The position numbers and the translations under genes are program-made. The notes below the pieces were generated by a model. That model had not been told where the DNA came from and made no database searches. It saw only the letters and a list, made by a program, of their open reading frames with translations. Of a stretch of DNA of 64,000 nt, positions 36,957 to 48,546 are shown piece after piece. How positions within the stretch are numbered: position 1 is the first letter of the stretch; each line of letters begins with the position of its first letter. Source of the stretch: Glycine soja (taxonomy: Eukaryota > Streptophyta > Magnoliopsida > Fabales > Fabaceae); NCBI RefSeq assembly GCF_004193775.1, contig NC_041020.1, positions 5,041,657 to 5,105,656 on the forward strand. Reading direction: 5' to 3'.

Positions 36957-39900
36957 GGTAAACTTGATGGTGGAGGCAAAGAGATTTTAGAAAAATTTGC
37001 TGAATTTTTTAGCGATTCTTCCATCAAGAAGGTAAACTTTTCTTCTTCTATCCCTTCTATGTTCTTAATCCTATTACTCTCCTCAACATGCAACACTCCT
37101 CAAATTTTAATTCTATGCTTGCTACTGTATGAAAGATGCCTTACTAGTTAAGATATATGACAATCAGCTACAATTTGTTCTGAAGCAAACCTCAGGTAAT
37201 GTAAAAGTTTAGTGTCGTATTATACAGAGAGCCATATTGATATTTACTGCGTGTTCAGTGGTATATTAAATTTTTCAATAATATGCTAAGAATAGGTTGC
37301 AACTTGCATTCCTAATGTTAAGTTAATGTGTACCTGATTTAGGATAGTTGGTGCATGGCTTTATTGTATAGAACAGAGAAGTTTTCATCATATGATAGAA
37401 GTGAACTAGCATGATTTGTTATTCTATTTTATTTTATTTGTGTAGTTGTTAGATATTCTTATTTTGTAGTAATGGAAAATTAAATCTATCTTTTATAAAA
37501 TCATATTGGCATTAAATTCCTGGGTTTGTCTATGCTGTGACCAGAGATTACAAACCATATTTGAAATAACCGAGTCACTGGTGCATTCTGTAGGTCTGGC
37601 ATAATTATAGCTTTGACTGTCATGTTATAGAGAATTATGGATTCAAAGTTTCGGGATTTCATGCTGATACAATGCACATGGCACGATTATGGGATTCTTC
37701 AAGACATTTGGATGGGGGTTATTCTCTTGAAGGACTTACAGGTGACAGAAGGGTCATGTCTAGGGCTCAGCTGAACCATGAAAAGGACTTGATTGGTAAG
37801 GTGTCAATGAAAACTATATTTAGTAAGAAAAAATTGAAAAAGGATGGATCTGAGGGTAAAACAAGTATCATTGCTCCTGTTGAAGAACTACAGAGAGATG
37901 AGCGTATACCTTGGATATGTTATTCTGCCTTAGATGCTAGCAGCACTTTGAAGCTGTATGAGAGCCTAAAGAGCCATCTTTCAGACATGCCCTGGAAATT
38001 TGATGGTGTGCCAGTTTATGGGAAAACCATGTATGATTTCTACAATGAATATTGGCGTCCATTTGGTGAGCTTCTAGTCATGATGGAATCTGAGGGAATG
38101 CTAGTTGACCGGGCTTATCTTGAAAGCATAGAAAAGGTGGCCAAAGAAGAGCAAGAGGTAGCTGTTAATAGATTCCGTAAATGGGCCACTAGGTATTGTC
38201 CTGATGCCCAGTATATGAATGTGGGAAGTGATTCGCAGTTGCGCCAGCTGCTTTTTGGTGGCATTGTGAACAGGTGCACATTTTTTAAATCTTACCTGTA
38301 GCATTTATTTCAATCTTAAATTATTGATTTCCTAGTCAAAGCGTGAAATATTTATGATATTCATAAGTTTAATGTATTCACTATTCATGAATGATGGTAC
38401 TACTACTGGTACCTACCTTGATATTTATGAACTTTTCTGTTTACAACAAAGTAGCTGAAGGATATAGATGGAAGTAAAATTTTCATTTTCACTTGTCACA
38501 TGCTTCATTACAGAAAGGACTCCAATCAAACGCTTCCAACTGAACGAATATTCAAAATTCCCAATGTTAATAATGTGATTGAAGAAGGCAAGAAGGCTCC
38601 AAAAAGATTTTGTGATATAAAGTTGACGAGCTTAGGTTATAATCTGGAGACTGAGATGTACACAGCAACTGGTTGGCCGTCAGTTAGTGGTCATGCTTTA
38701 AAGGCCCTGGCTGGAAGTATTTCCGCTGATTATGACTTTTTTGATGAGGATTGTAACTTGGATCTCGATGATGAAGATGAAAATCCTTCTCAAAGTGAAG
38801 TTGCACCGGTAAAAATTGATAAATCTGCATATGGGACAGCCTATGCAGCTTTTCCAACAGAGGAAGAAGGGAGAGAAGCTTGCCATGCAATTGCTGCTTT
38901 ATGTCAAGTCTGTTCAATCAACTCTTTGATCTCCAACTTCATCCTTCCCCTGCAGGTATTTTGTTGTTGTTTTGTTTGCAATATGAACTTTCTTGAGCTT
39001 GCTTGGAATTTCTTATATTTTGAAGCTAGTATACAAACTTCCATACAATTCATATTGTCCATAATAAATTGATGATATTTTCTATTTTTTCCCTAGAAAG
39101 GATATTTTTAGACAATTATAATTATTTTATAAACATCAGTCAATGAGATGCTTGACAACTCACCTGTGCACCAAACTCACAAGTACCACAGTACCTTGAG
39201 CTTTTAAAATACTCATTGGAGATGGTCAATACTAAGTTCTCCCACTGCTTAGCTATGGCTAGGGAAATTATTTCCTTATTTGAGTTTAAGCTAATTTTTT
39301 GAATGCTTATTGTGCCACCACTTACATTTTAGAACTTTTAGTAAACATTTGTATTCTTACACTGAAGCTCTTTATATGTGCTCTATAATAGCTGCAGTTT
39401 CTCTTTGTCAGGGACATAATATATCAGGAAAAGATCTCCGTGTTCATTGTTCCTTAAATATCAACACAGAGACAGGACGCTTGTCAGCAAGAAGGCCAAA
39501 TCTGCAGGTTATTCTAATTAGATTAATCAGAATTCTCTAATGATTTTGATTAGGAATTTTCATTTTGATAGTAGTCGTTGTGAACTTCAAATTTTTTTAA
39601 GTGCTATACATTTGAGATTTGACCATTAACCTTCATCTGTGTGCTGGTATGTTCATTAATTGGTGGCATACAGTTTCCTTGATGCTAGACTCTTAGTAGA
39701 AGGCTTTATCATTTTGTCTTTTAATCTAAAATGTAGTTTCTCCTTTTAGTAGGGTTTCTTCCTATTAGACATATTAGTCCATTTTGAACCTCCACTCTAT
39801 CTTTTCGCTGCTGTTTTTCTTAACTAAATTTTGGCAGTAAGGTTGAACAAAAAAAAATTCAGCTGAAGGTGAAATAGGTCTGTGGATTATTTGTGTTGCA

Positions 39901-41388
39901 AACCTGAATTATTCTTGTGTGAGGTAGCATCTACAAAAATATAAAACCCTTTTTAGGCCGTCATCTATCAAATATCTCAAGGTCAAGAGTCAGTTCTTGA
40001 AATCTCTGCTCAAATGTACATTCTTTTGTATTCATTTATTCCTTTAGTTAAAAATATCTGATTAAAATTAGTGTTTTTGTACTAATCCCAGCCTTGCTAA
40101 TTGCGATACACATTCATGTAATCATTTGATGTCTACTTGGTCTTGATGCCTTTTCTGTTACTTTATTACAATGATTTGGGTCCTAATTTTGGACTGCGCA
40201 ATGCATCTCATTCATTTTCAATTTGTATTTTGACATTGACATGCGGGTATTACATCCACTAGATTAATCAGACTTTCAAAACAATATAGAACCTGACACT
40301 TACGCTTCATGAATTAGAATCAACCTGCTCTAGAAAAGGATCGATACAAAATCCGTCAAGCATTCATTGCTGCACCCAAGAATTCTCTTATAGTTGCTGA
40401 TTATGGACAGGTTAACAGTCTATATTGTCTATCTAACTGAACTATTTTCAAGAAATTTCATTCTGTTAACTGCCTTGTTTATTGTTACAGCTGGAACTTA
40501 GGATTCTGGCACACCTTGCAGACTGTAAGAGCATGTTGGAAGCTTTTGAAGCTGGTGGAGATTTCCATTCAAGGACTGCAATGAATATGTACCCACATAT
40601 TCGTGAAGCACTTGAAAAAAAGGAAGTGCTTCTTGAGTGGCATCCTCAGCCTGGTGAAGATAAACCCCCAGTTCCTCTTTTGAAGGTAACTGTATGCTGA
40701 TAGTTGCAAGTACCATTGCATTGAGATGTGGAAGTAGTGGCTTTGTCTTTAGTTTGGTATTTCTTGTAGCTGATGACGTCAAATATAGTGACCACCAGAG
40801 TGCTGGCAGGTGCATGAGGGAGGACTAATCCTTGTTCTGATTGGACCCAGATCCATCAACTGCAAATGCGATAAATATACTTTATTAAAAATCAGAACAA
40901 ATACTAATAACTTGTGAACTTTCCAATAGAAATAAAGGACAGCTACTGCTCATTAGAACACTGTTTAGGGGGAAAACATAGTTGCTGTGGTAGTAGAAGA
41001 ATTCACTGAGTTTTTTTATATATAATGTGTTTAATAATGTTTATGTATATTAATAAAAGTAAATCAGAATACACCAGGCATTAATAAGCTTTTTTAGCAG
41101 TTTAATGTTGTTTGATGCCCTTCCCTCAAGATATCAAAAAACTGTTTTAGCAGTTTACTGTTATAACTTATAACCATCTATTTCATGATTGATCATGTTT
41201 TGATTTTTGTTTCCCTTCCATGTCAGGATGCCTTTGCTTCTGAAAGAAGAAAAGCTAAAATGCTTAACTTCTCAATTGCATATGAGAAGACTCCTGTGGG
41301 GCACGGGAAGATTTACTTGAAAGCTGCCAAGAATTACTTGGAAAAAAAAACAAATGAAACTTATGCTGAATTCTTATGTCTTCTGCAG
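36957..41388 (+). pseudogene. Captured seven-exon piece of an organellar DNA polymerase I gene, open but truncated
   Basis: Plant organellar DNA polymerases of the bacterial Pol I family replicate plastid and mitochondrial DNA. Exons: about 36,957-37,031; 37,594-38,273; 38,514-38,955; 39,412-39,507; 40,318-40,410; 40,491-40,685; 41,227-41,388. Phases agree and there is no stop for about 580 codons. The piece starts inside the 3'-5' exonuclease (VWHNYSFDCHVIENYGF, YSALDASSTLKLYESL). It continues through the plant-specific insert, then ETGRLSARRPNLQ and motif A VADYGQLELRILAHL with its catalytic Asp. In motif B (RRKAKMLNFSIAYEKTP) the conserved Gly after Tyr is Glu. Soon after, at about 41,310, Pol I text ends and unrelated sequence (IYLKAAKNYLEKKTNETYAE) completes the exon. 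Motif C, the N-terminus and the transit peptide are absent. It cannot be a polymerase but could give a spliced chimeric transcript. Confidence 0.88.
41310..41388 (+). other. Foreign exon segment fused to the polymerase piece
   Basis: From about 41,310 the last open exon no longer resembles polymerase I. It reads KIYLKAAKNYLEKKTNETYA, then EFLCLLQ, and ends in CAG followed by GTGCTA. Helical spacing resembles a paired amphipathic helix of Sin3-type corepressors (YLKxxKxxxxxKxxxYxxFL). This is only a suggestion and I would not name it. It is probably a further captured host exon joined inside an exon. Confidence 0.35.
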
Positions 41389-41789
41389 GTGCTATTTAAT
41401 TTCCAAATGATGCATTTGTGATGATTCTAGCACGCATGATTGGAATGTTGGTTCTATTGATATGGAGATGTAGCATATTATGAGTGTTGTTGATATGAAC
41501 ATTTTTTTAACTTTTTATGGACTGCAGAAATTCATCCATAACAGGATTTATGTTAAATAGATCATCCCCATTTATTGTTATTACTATTATTATTTGACTA
41601 AATTACTAATAAAATGTTTAATTTAATTTATTTTTAAAAATATTTAATATAATCTTCTAGAATGAAAATCTAGTATAAATTTGCTTTGACAGACTTATTA
41701 ATTTCTTGCATCATTTTCATTTGATAGTTTTGGTTCCTATCAAATTAAAAAAAAAACAAAAAAAAGAAAATATACAAAAAAAAAAAAAT

Positions 41790-42284
41790 AACAATACTAC
41801 GACGGTTATTCTATAACCGTCTTAGTCTATTGCCCTTACTACGTCGGTTACTTCACAACTGGCGTAAAATAGTTAAAAAAATTGGTAATACTACGACGGT
41901 TATAATCCAACCGTCTTAGTATATTACACTTACTACGCCTGTTATATCAAAACTGCTGTAAAAAGCCATTTTGCATGGCACATACGAAGACGGTTAATGA
42001 ACAACCGTCGTAAAAAGTGCACATATACGAAGACGGTTCATTAAAAACCGTCGTAAAAAGCGCACATATACGAAGACGGTTCATCCACAACCATCGTAAA
42101 TAACACATACATACAACGACGGTTCTTGAAGAACCGTCGTAAAAAGCATAGACATACAACGACGGTTCTTGATAAACCGTCTTTCAAGTAATTCTACCTT
42201 TTACGACGGCGGCAATTACGACGGTTAAAAACCGTCGTTAAAAATACTACTTAACCGACTTAGAAAGACGTATTTCTAGTAGTG
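41790..42284. repeat. Right subterminal hairpin array and terminus of the CACTA element
   Basis: About eight short inverted units, each an ACGACGGTT or GAAGACGGTT arm, a 4-10 base loop and AACCGTCGTA/AACCGTCTTA. They start near 41,798, 41,893, 41,983, 42,030, 42,072, 42,115, 42,158 and 42,216, with weaker relatives at 41,841 and 41,936. Four of them (41,983-42,145) are spaced about 43-46 bp apart. The array ends with GACGTATTTCTAGTAGTG. These are the expected binding sites for the transposon's DNA-binding protein. Confidence 0.88.
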
Positions 42285-42287
42285 ATG

Positions 42288-42795
42288 GATCCCTTCCAAG
42301 AGTGAAGCTTTGCTTTCTACCTGTCAATAAAGGGCCTAAAATGACACACCCACAACTTCCCCAAAAAAAGAGGAACCCCCAGGTAGATGAAAGGAAGAAA
42401 TCCCATGGAGAAACCCAATAGATATTTAATCACCCTCAATCTTTGAGTGGACAAAGCTTCTTGAAAAAATTGACACTTTTTCGGGCTAATAAGCTGACCT
42501 GAAACTTCACCGTTGGAATGAAAAAGATCCATCAAATTAACAATGTTTTTCTTTGTTCCCCTCCAAAACACAAAAATATCATCAGCGTATAAGATATGTG
42601 TTGGAGTAGCAAAATGCTTAGGGTTGGCCATGGGAAGCAACCTGTTGGAGGCTACCAGAGAAGAAATTCCTTTACTCAACACTTCTTCTGCAATGCAAAA
42701 CAGCAGTGGAGATAGGGGGTCTCATTGACGGACTCCCCTCTTGCTTAGGTTGTGAACATTACTTTGAATAAGAAATTCCATAGTATAATTTTCTC
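42288..42795 (-). pseudogene. LINE reverse transcriptase fragment (first of three pieces)
   Basis: Minus-strand text runs GVRQ-stop-DPLSPLLFCIAEEVLSKG, then TPTHILYADDIFVFWRGTKK with the catalytic YADD, then ISPKKCQFF, FLPFIYLGVPLF and KAKLHSWKGSM. This is the palm of a plant L1 ORF2. The Gly codon of GVRQGDP is TGA. Matching sequence stops at about 42,795, so the LINE is 5'-truncated, as is normal for LINE insertion. The low-coordinate end is cut by the CACTA insertion and the LINE resumes at 24,363. Confidence 0.88.
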
Positions 42796-44945
42796 CAAAA
42801 GCGAGAGTATCTTTATTTATTTATTTTAAAAGTGTCTCAAGGGTTGTCAAATTCTACTAGATTATAGATACCTTCTCTTTGCTACTATATGGCACCTGAG
42901 CCTTATTGTAACATAGCCCATTAACAAGTACCACCCTTTACTGCAAACAACTCTTGTATGAAGATATTTCGTTGTCCCCAACACCCTTCAAATTAAACAA
43001 CTACTATGCATCCCTCTACATCAACTCCAAAGTTCAAATTTTGAAACTATGCTTCAATATGTTTTTCGTCTGAACCATCCATCTCTTTTCACAAAAGGGT
43101 TCTATTTTCCTAAAATTCTCCATCCACTACACTGCCAAAAGCATAAACATAGATGCTACTTTTCATAGGTTGGTTATTGTCCCCCGAATAACCACCTGTT
43201 TCTTCCCCACCACTATTTACCCTCACACAACCACCACCACCACCACCAGTCCCCATGCCTTAATTCTTTCAGCAAGTTGCACCTCCAAAAACCCCCGCAT
43301 ACACCATCACCAATGATCTAGTGTCTCCCATTGAAATCGTACTTTATGTTGACCACACCCATTTTGTATAAACAAATGTGTTCGACGCCAATGAAGGTTC
43401 CATGGTCGTGCCTTCTCCTGGTGGCAAACTCTCCCTCTTAGGTGTCACCAGAGGCCATGAGAACCAACCAATGAGACACTTTTTCTTTCTTCCGTTGTAG
43501 ATGATGTCATTGGTGAGGCTTTTTCCACCGTGAAATGTTCCGATGCACCCCTCTTCCCAACCAAACTCCCAACCAAAATCAACAAACACAAAACCTTTTC
43601 AAATCATTGTGTTTCATGCTATCGCACAACACTAGATCCCACCCTTTGTACACCAAACCCCAAAGCCAAGAAAACACCTCCGCCTCTACTTCCTTCATCT
43701 CCTCCCTCACCGACGACGCCAACACCAAACAACCATCCAACTTTCTGAACCACTAGTGTTCATTCCATGGTACCCCACAACACCAGATCCCACCCTTCCT
43801 ACACCAAAACCCCAAAACCAAGAAACCTCAACAATTATATATTCTTCTAGGACCCTTGCCAATGGCCTTTAAGATCACGAATCTATCGCACTAACGTCTC
43901 GCTCATGTGTTTCGGAAAGGTGGAGATTCTAAATGATTTGGCCGTGCAATGGTGGATTCTTAAAACTCAAAGAATCTTTATCATTTGATATATGTTTTTT
44001 TTTTTCACAAGAATTTGATATATGTTATTTATACATGTATTAAAAAAATATAAAATATAGACATGTAAAAATAATCACTTGTGTGCTTGATCTTAATTTA
44101 TTCCTTTGATTTTCCAAACAAAAAATTACCAGACCCGAACTATATTTGATTAGACATTTTTGAAACTAAACCAAACCATCCGAATTAAACTAACACTCCC
44201 TTAATTTAAACATATCCTTTGGTCAAGTTTGCATATTGAAACAAACTGTTTACACCCTTATTTAATATAACTGCACTTTGAAGTTTGGGATAACTAGTTA
44301 GAATTAAACTAGTAAATAACATTGGTCGATCTAAATAAAAAGAAAAATAGCGCCGCCTAAACCCTTAGCATTAGTACTATTTTTATGATACACTTAACTT
44401 GATTATTTTATTAGCTACGATCGTTAGTTCTTAATTAGCACATGCCATTTTTATTTTATTAAAAAAAACTGAAGCATTTTCATAAAATTATTGTTGTTAG
44501 GTATTCGTGTATTATTTTTCAGTGGATGACTATTTTTTCTATGAAGTAATGTTCTTCTAAGTTATATTATTTTGGTTGTCTCTTTCCCATCGATTTTCCT
44601 CCTATAAATAACTTATTTTCACCTCAATAATAGTTATATTCCTCAGGTAAACAATTTTGTCCATTTGCCTAGTTATTATTGGCTATGTGAATCGAATGGG
44701 GTTGTTCATCGTTGTCTAGCCAATAAAATATATAGGATAAAGTTTGTTATTCAAATACTAAATGAAAAATGTGGATCCAAAAAATGGTTAAGTTGTTTAA
44801 GCATGTTAGTTGTTAGGCTATCTTTAATTAAAGAAATTAGTCTCTAATTATCTTCGACTATCTATGGAGGCTAGGGGTGATAATAAAAAAAGAACTATAT
44901 GTTGGATATTCTCGGCGTAAAAGAAAATGAAATATGTCTCATTTA
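42796..44945. other. GC-richer unrecognised DNA, then AT-rich intergenic DNA
   Basis: 42,950-43,930 is clearly richer in C, with long runs of Pro/Thr/His codons in several frames, but no frame is open long enough or familiar enough to call. It has an (ACC)n run at 43,218-43,242 and a ~65-bp direct repeat (about 43,608-43,675 and 43,762-43,826, both with CACAACACcAGATCCCACCC-like cores). It may be a decayed gene. From 43,960 onward it is ordinary AT-rich DNA. Confidence 0.5.
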
Positions 44946-44950
44946 GAGAG

Positions 44951-46115
44951 ATTAATTCGGTTTTGTCCGTAAATAAATTTTCCCTCTCCTACTTTTTCTG
45001 GGTCTACACTATTTTGCAATTTAATTCTTAATATACACTAGTTGAGACTTTGTCTCTCCTTTTTGTTTTTCTTTAATTGAAAATATTATAAAATATAAAT
45101 ATTATATTATATAATTTTTTTAATTGGTTTTAAAATTACTTATTTATTAAATTAAATTTTATAATTTTGTTTTATATTTTTTTAAAGAACAAATATACAG
45201 ATAAAGAAAAATAAAAAATTGGATAAAATTAGAGTACAATTTTTTAATTACTTTGTATGTACTTTTGTAATTAAATTTATGTGCCGTTGATATTTTTTTG
45301 TTATGTTTGTTCATTAAAAAATAAGAAAATTAGTTAGTAGTATTAAAATAAATTAGAAAACACAGTAAAAAACAATTGATACATCTATCTTATACAATAG
45401 ACATAAAATTTCAAAGAAGATTAACTGCTATATTGAAAATATCTTTAAACATATTTATTGAAAATATTTTTAAATAAAAATATATTTAAAAATATTTATT
45501 TAGCAGTTATTTTTTACTTAAGTGATAAGAATTTGATAATTTTATTATTTATGGCTTGCAGATATAAAAAGAAAAGATTAAAATATCCAAAAGATACTCA
45601 TAACGGTTAAATATGAGCTATTTTTATAATAAAGATATATTGAAAATATCTTTTAAAAATATTTAATTAGCAATTATTTTTTGCTGGCACCCTAAGTCAA
45701 GTTGTTAAACAAAAACTCTTTTTATTTTTAATTAAATCTAATAACATAAACAAACTAATTATATTTAGTAATATAATTATATTAGAAAATTCTAATTTTA
45801 AATAAAAATATTTTCCTAAAAAATATGTTAAGTAAATTAAATAATAAAACAAAAATAATTATATTTAATAATGTCATTTTCTTTAAAAAAAATTAAAAAA
45901 CAAAATTATAAAATTTAATTTAATAAATAAGTAATTGTAAAATCAATTAAAAAATTATATAATATAATATTTATATTTTATAATATTTTAAATTAACAAA
46001 ACAAGAGAGAGAAAAGTTCTCAAGTAATATATATTGAGAATTAAATTGTAAAGTAATGTAAATTGGAAAAAAGGATAAAAAAGATGTATTTACGAAAAAA
46101 AGAATACCGATTAAT
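44951..46115. mobile_element. Non-autonomous element with ~240-bp inverted arms
   Basis: The left arm (44,951-45,190) and right arm (45,878-46,115) are reverse complements with small indels. Both contain the block AAATATTATATTATATAATTTTTTAATTG and a flanking ACTTATTTATTAAATTAAATTTTATAATTTTG block (each given here in two parts of shared order). Ends read ATTAATTCGG and CCGATTAAT. Long arms suggest a Mutator-like foldback element. I found no convincing target duplication and no coding sequence between the arms. Confidence 0.7.
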
Positions 46116-47640
46116 TGTAACAAGCCAGCAACATTCATATATGAGTTATATTTTTTTAAATGTTATCTGTTACATTCAAAAGCAATAATACATTAAATTA
46201 GCCACTTAAGTTAATTTAATTTTACTGTAAAAAAATTTAATTTAATTTTACATCTTATAAAATAGCATAATTCTTGAAAATATAAAACAACAATTAATAA
46301 TAATGTCAGTCTCTAACATATATTATACAGTCATTTTACTCTGAAATTTCAAAAATTAGTAATGATTGTAATGACCGATATTTAATAATTTCATTTGGAC
46401 TTATTATTAATTTCTATAAGAAAAAAACTTGAACCAAATTGACATTAAAAACCCTACAGGACAAAGCCTATAAACAATCCTTACAACTTTAAAACTAATT
46501 GAACCCATCATATCCAATAAGAATAATTTACTATATATGTAAAGAAAATAAAAGACGATAAATTAAGTAGATATTTGTAAGAAAAATGATTTACTATCAT
46601 ATAATGAAAAAACGTTTTTTGTAACAAAAAAAATTAAATGAGTTGAATTTAATACAATTTATTTCATACTCAAGAATCATTTAAATTTTGAACCACTTAA
46701 TAGACTATTTGATTAAAAGATAAATACTTCTATCACCTCTATCGATCTTAAAATACATGTTTATATTAGTATTTTATTGCATCAAAGTTGATTCACATTT
46801 GAAATTATAATTTTGAGGGTTTAAATATTCAAATTAAGCTTCTCACCTTAATTAAAACTTCATCAAATAATTAATAAAGAAGTAAAAAGTGTAATATACT
46901 ATTAATTTGTATAAATTCATGAATAATGAATTCTAAATATTTAGATAAATTAAAAAAATATTTTTATTACATTATATAACATATATTATTTTATTTTAAT
47001 TCTTTATTTATTTACTAGTTAATATGAATATTTATCATTAACTGCTTAATTCATGCCCGCTAGAATATCAGTTTAGGCAAGACGTAATTAATTAAATTGA
47101 TATGATGCACAACTAGTTCCCAAATATGATATATTCACTATTCAGGCCTTAAACAAATAATATATTCAAATTTGAAAAAAAAAAATTAGAGAAGAATAGT
47201 TTGTGTCTAAAAAGATTTAACAATATTGTTCAGTTGATAACACCCAACGAATTTGTAAAATTACACATAGAATTAGTGAAAATACACGCTGAATTAATGA
47301 AAAATAACTTGAATTCAATCCTGATAAAAATATGGAAAGTTGAACTTATGAGAATATCTTGATATCCTAACCAAATGCTGTGATTAAGGTGGCCGATTAA
47401 TTTTTTTTGTTTTGAACTTCAATCAGTACAATGCATTTCTCTTCCCACATTTCTTAGCTATCTCTCGTACTATAAACAGAACAGTAAAGAGTGATTTTTT
47501 TTTTCTTTTTTTTAACTGCAAGACATACAGAAGAAAGAATAAAAAGAAAACTGTGAAATAACGTGAGAGGGTGAATAATAATCAACAATTTTCTAAAAAA
47601 TAAAAAATAGAAAAGGTGGAAAGTGGGGTTTGTTACAGTT
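46116..47640. other. AT-rich intergenic DNA upstream of the O-fucosyltransferase gene
   Basis: No gene is supported. The last ~200 bp becomes C/T-rich and leads into the gene's 5' leader. CTTTTATATCAACTC near 47,728 is a possible TATA region. That is a weak, composition-based suggestion. Confidence 0.5.
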
Positions 47641-47689
47641 AAAAAGGGTCCCACATGACACCACTCTTACTAATGCGACCTTCTCTACC

Positions 47690-48546
47690 GCCTTAATTAT
47701 AGCTTTCTTTTTTTTCCCATTTATTCTCTTTTATATCAACTCTTTCCATTTTCCTTCTCCACCTCTCTTCTCCGGCGACCCTCGCCGGAATCTCACCAGA
47801 AAATCCCGCCGGAAAACTATATTTCCCATTTTGCAAATTCACTTTCCTCACCATTGTTGTTCCAAGTATCACAAAGCTCAAAACACACTTTTAAATAGCT
47901 TCTTCTCTTCTTCATATGTGTTGATATTCATTCACTACAGCAATGCGATTGAAAACCTGTGAATATTAGACCCATTTGAGTGAATTTCAATTCAAATTCA
48001 TAACTTTGCTTCTGGGTATTATTCAATCTTCACTATCCAAGCTCATGGTTGCAACTTGCATGATCTTGAATGTAATTTAGTATTTGTAGTATTACTTGTT
48101 ATTGTTATGTGAAAGTCACAATGCTAATAATCTTTTAGTGCTATGGATTCTTAAAATTCAATGAGTTTTTATGGTTTCAACTTTCATGGTGTCGCGTGAG
48201 TTAATTCAGAGCATTTCCATGTTTGGTGGAGTGTGGGGGTTTAATGATTTCTCTCTTTGGTATCTGATTTTAATTACTGTTGCGAGGTCAATGGTTTTTC
48301 TTTTAATTAGCATTTATTTCTTAGTTGAAAGATCCAAATTTCAGGGCTCAACATTGGTTTTGGCCTTGATTCATGGCATTTATTAACCATCACTAAATTT
48401 AAGATATTTTTTTAAAATTTTGTTTCTCATTCTTGTAATTGTAGTATTTTTTAAGCCTTGGATTGAAGACTGAGGAGCTAACCTAACGCCACTGATTAGG
48501 GTGTAAACTGTGTAAGCGGAAAGTGAAGGGGAAATATAAAAAGGCA
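47690..48546 (+). other. 5' leader region of the O-fucosyltransferase gene
   Basis: 47,690-47,900 is C/T-rich with CCGGCGACCCTCGCCGG-like GC islands, typical of a plant 5' untranslated region. 48,010-48,440 is T-rich, like an intron. A plausible acceptor is TTGTAATTGTAG near 48,444. A leader intron is therefore likely, but the exact donor cannot be fixed by eye. Confidence 0.5.

Larger units (their letters stand above)
24364..42284 (+). mobile_element. Complete 17.9-kb CACTA (En/Spm-type) transposon with captured host gene pieces
   Basis: The left end is CACTACTAAAAAATC. The right end, read on the other strand, is CACTACTAGAAATACG. The 3-bp sequence ATG flanks both ends (24,361-24,363 and 42,285-42,287), the duplication length expected for CACTA elements. 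The LINE reading frame on the two sides joins across a single ATG (CAT on the minus strand), which fixes the boundaries to the base. Inside, in order, are subterminal hairpin repeats, an ATG8 gene head, fatty acyl-CoA reductase pieces, a TNP2-type transposase, a ten-exon transposase/C48 protease gene, an ATXR2-like piece, a DNA polymerase I piece, and a hairpin-rich right subterminal region. Both transposon genes look uninterrupted, so the element may be autonomous. That is inference; expression is not visible here. Confidence 0.95.

Noticed and set aside
36957..41421. A resident host DNA polymerase I gene
   Set aside because: It lies inside the CACTA boundaries, lacks its N-terminus, transit peptide and motif C, and switches to foreign sequence within an exon.
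41790..42240. CRISPR-like array (regularly spaced short repeats)
   Set aside because: This is eukaryotic DNA. The repeats are inverted hairpin pairs next to a CACTA terminus, with no leader or associated genes.
43344..43756. Several overlapping short frames near 43.5 kb as small genes
   Set aside because: Frames on both strands of a C-rich segment are open simply through low stop-codon frequency; none matches a known family.
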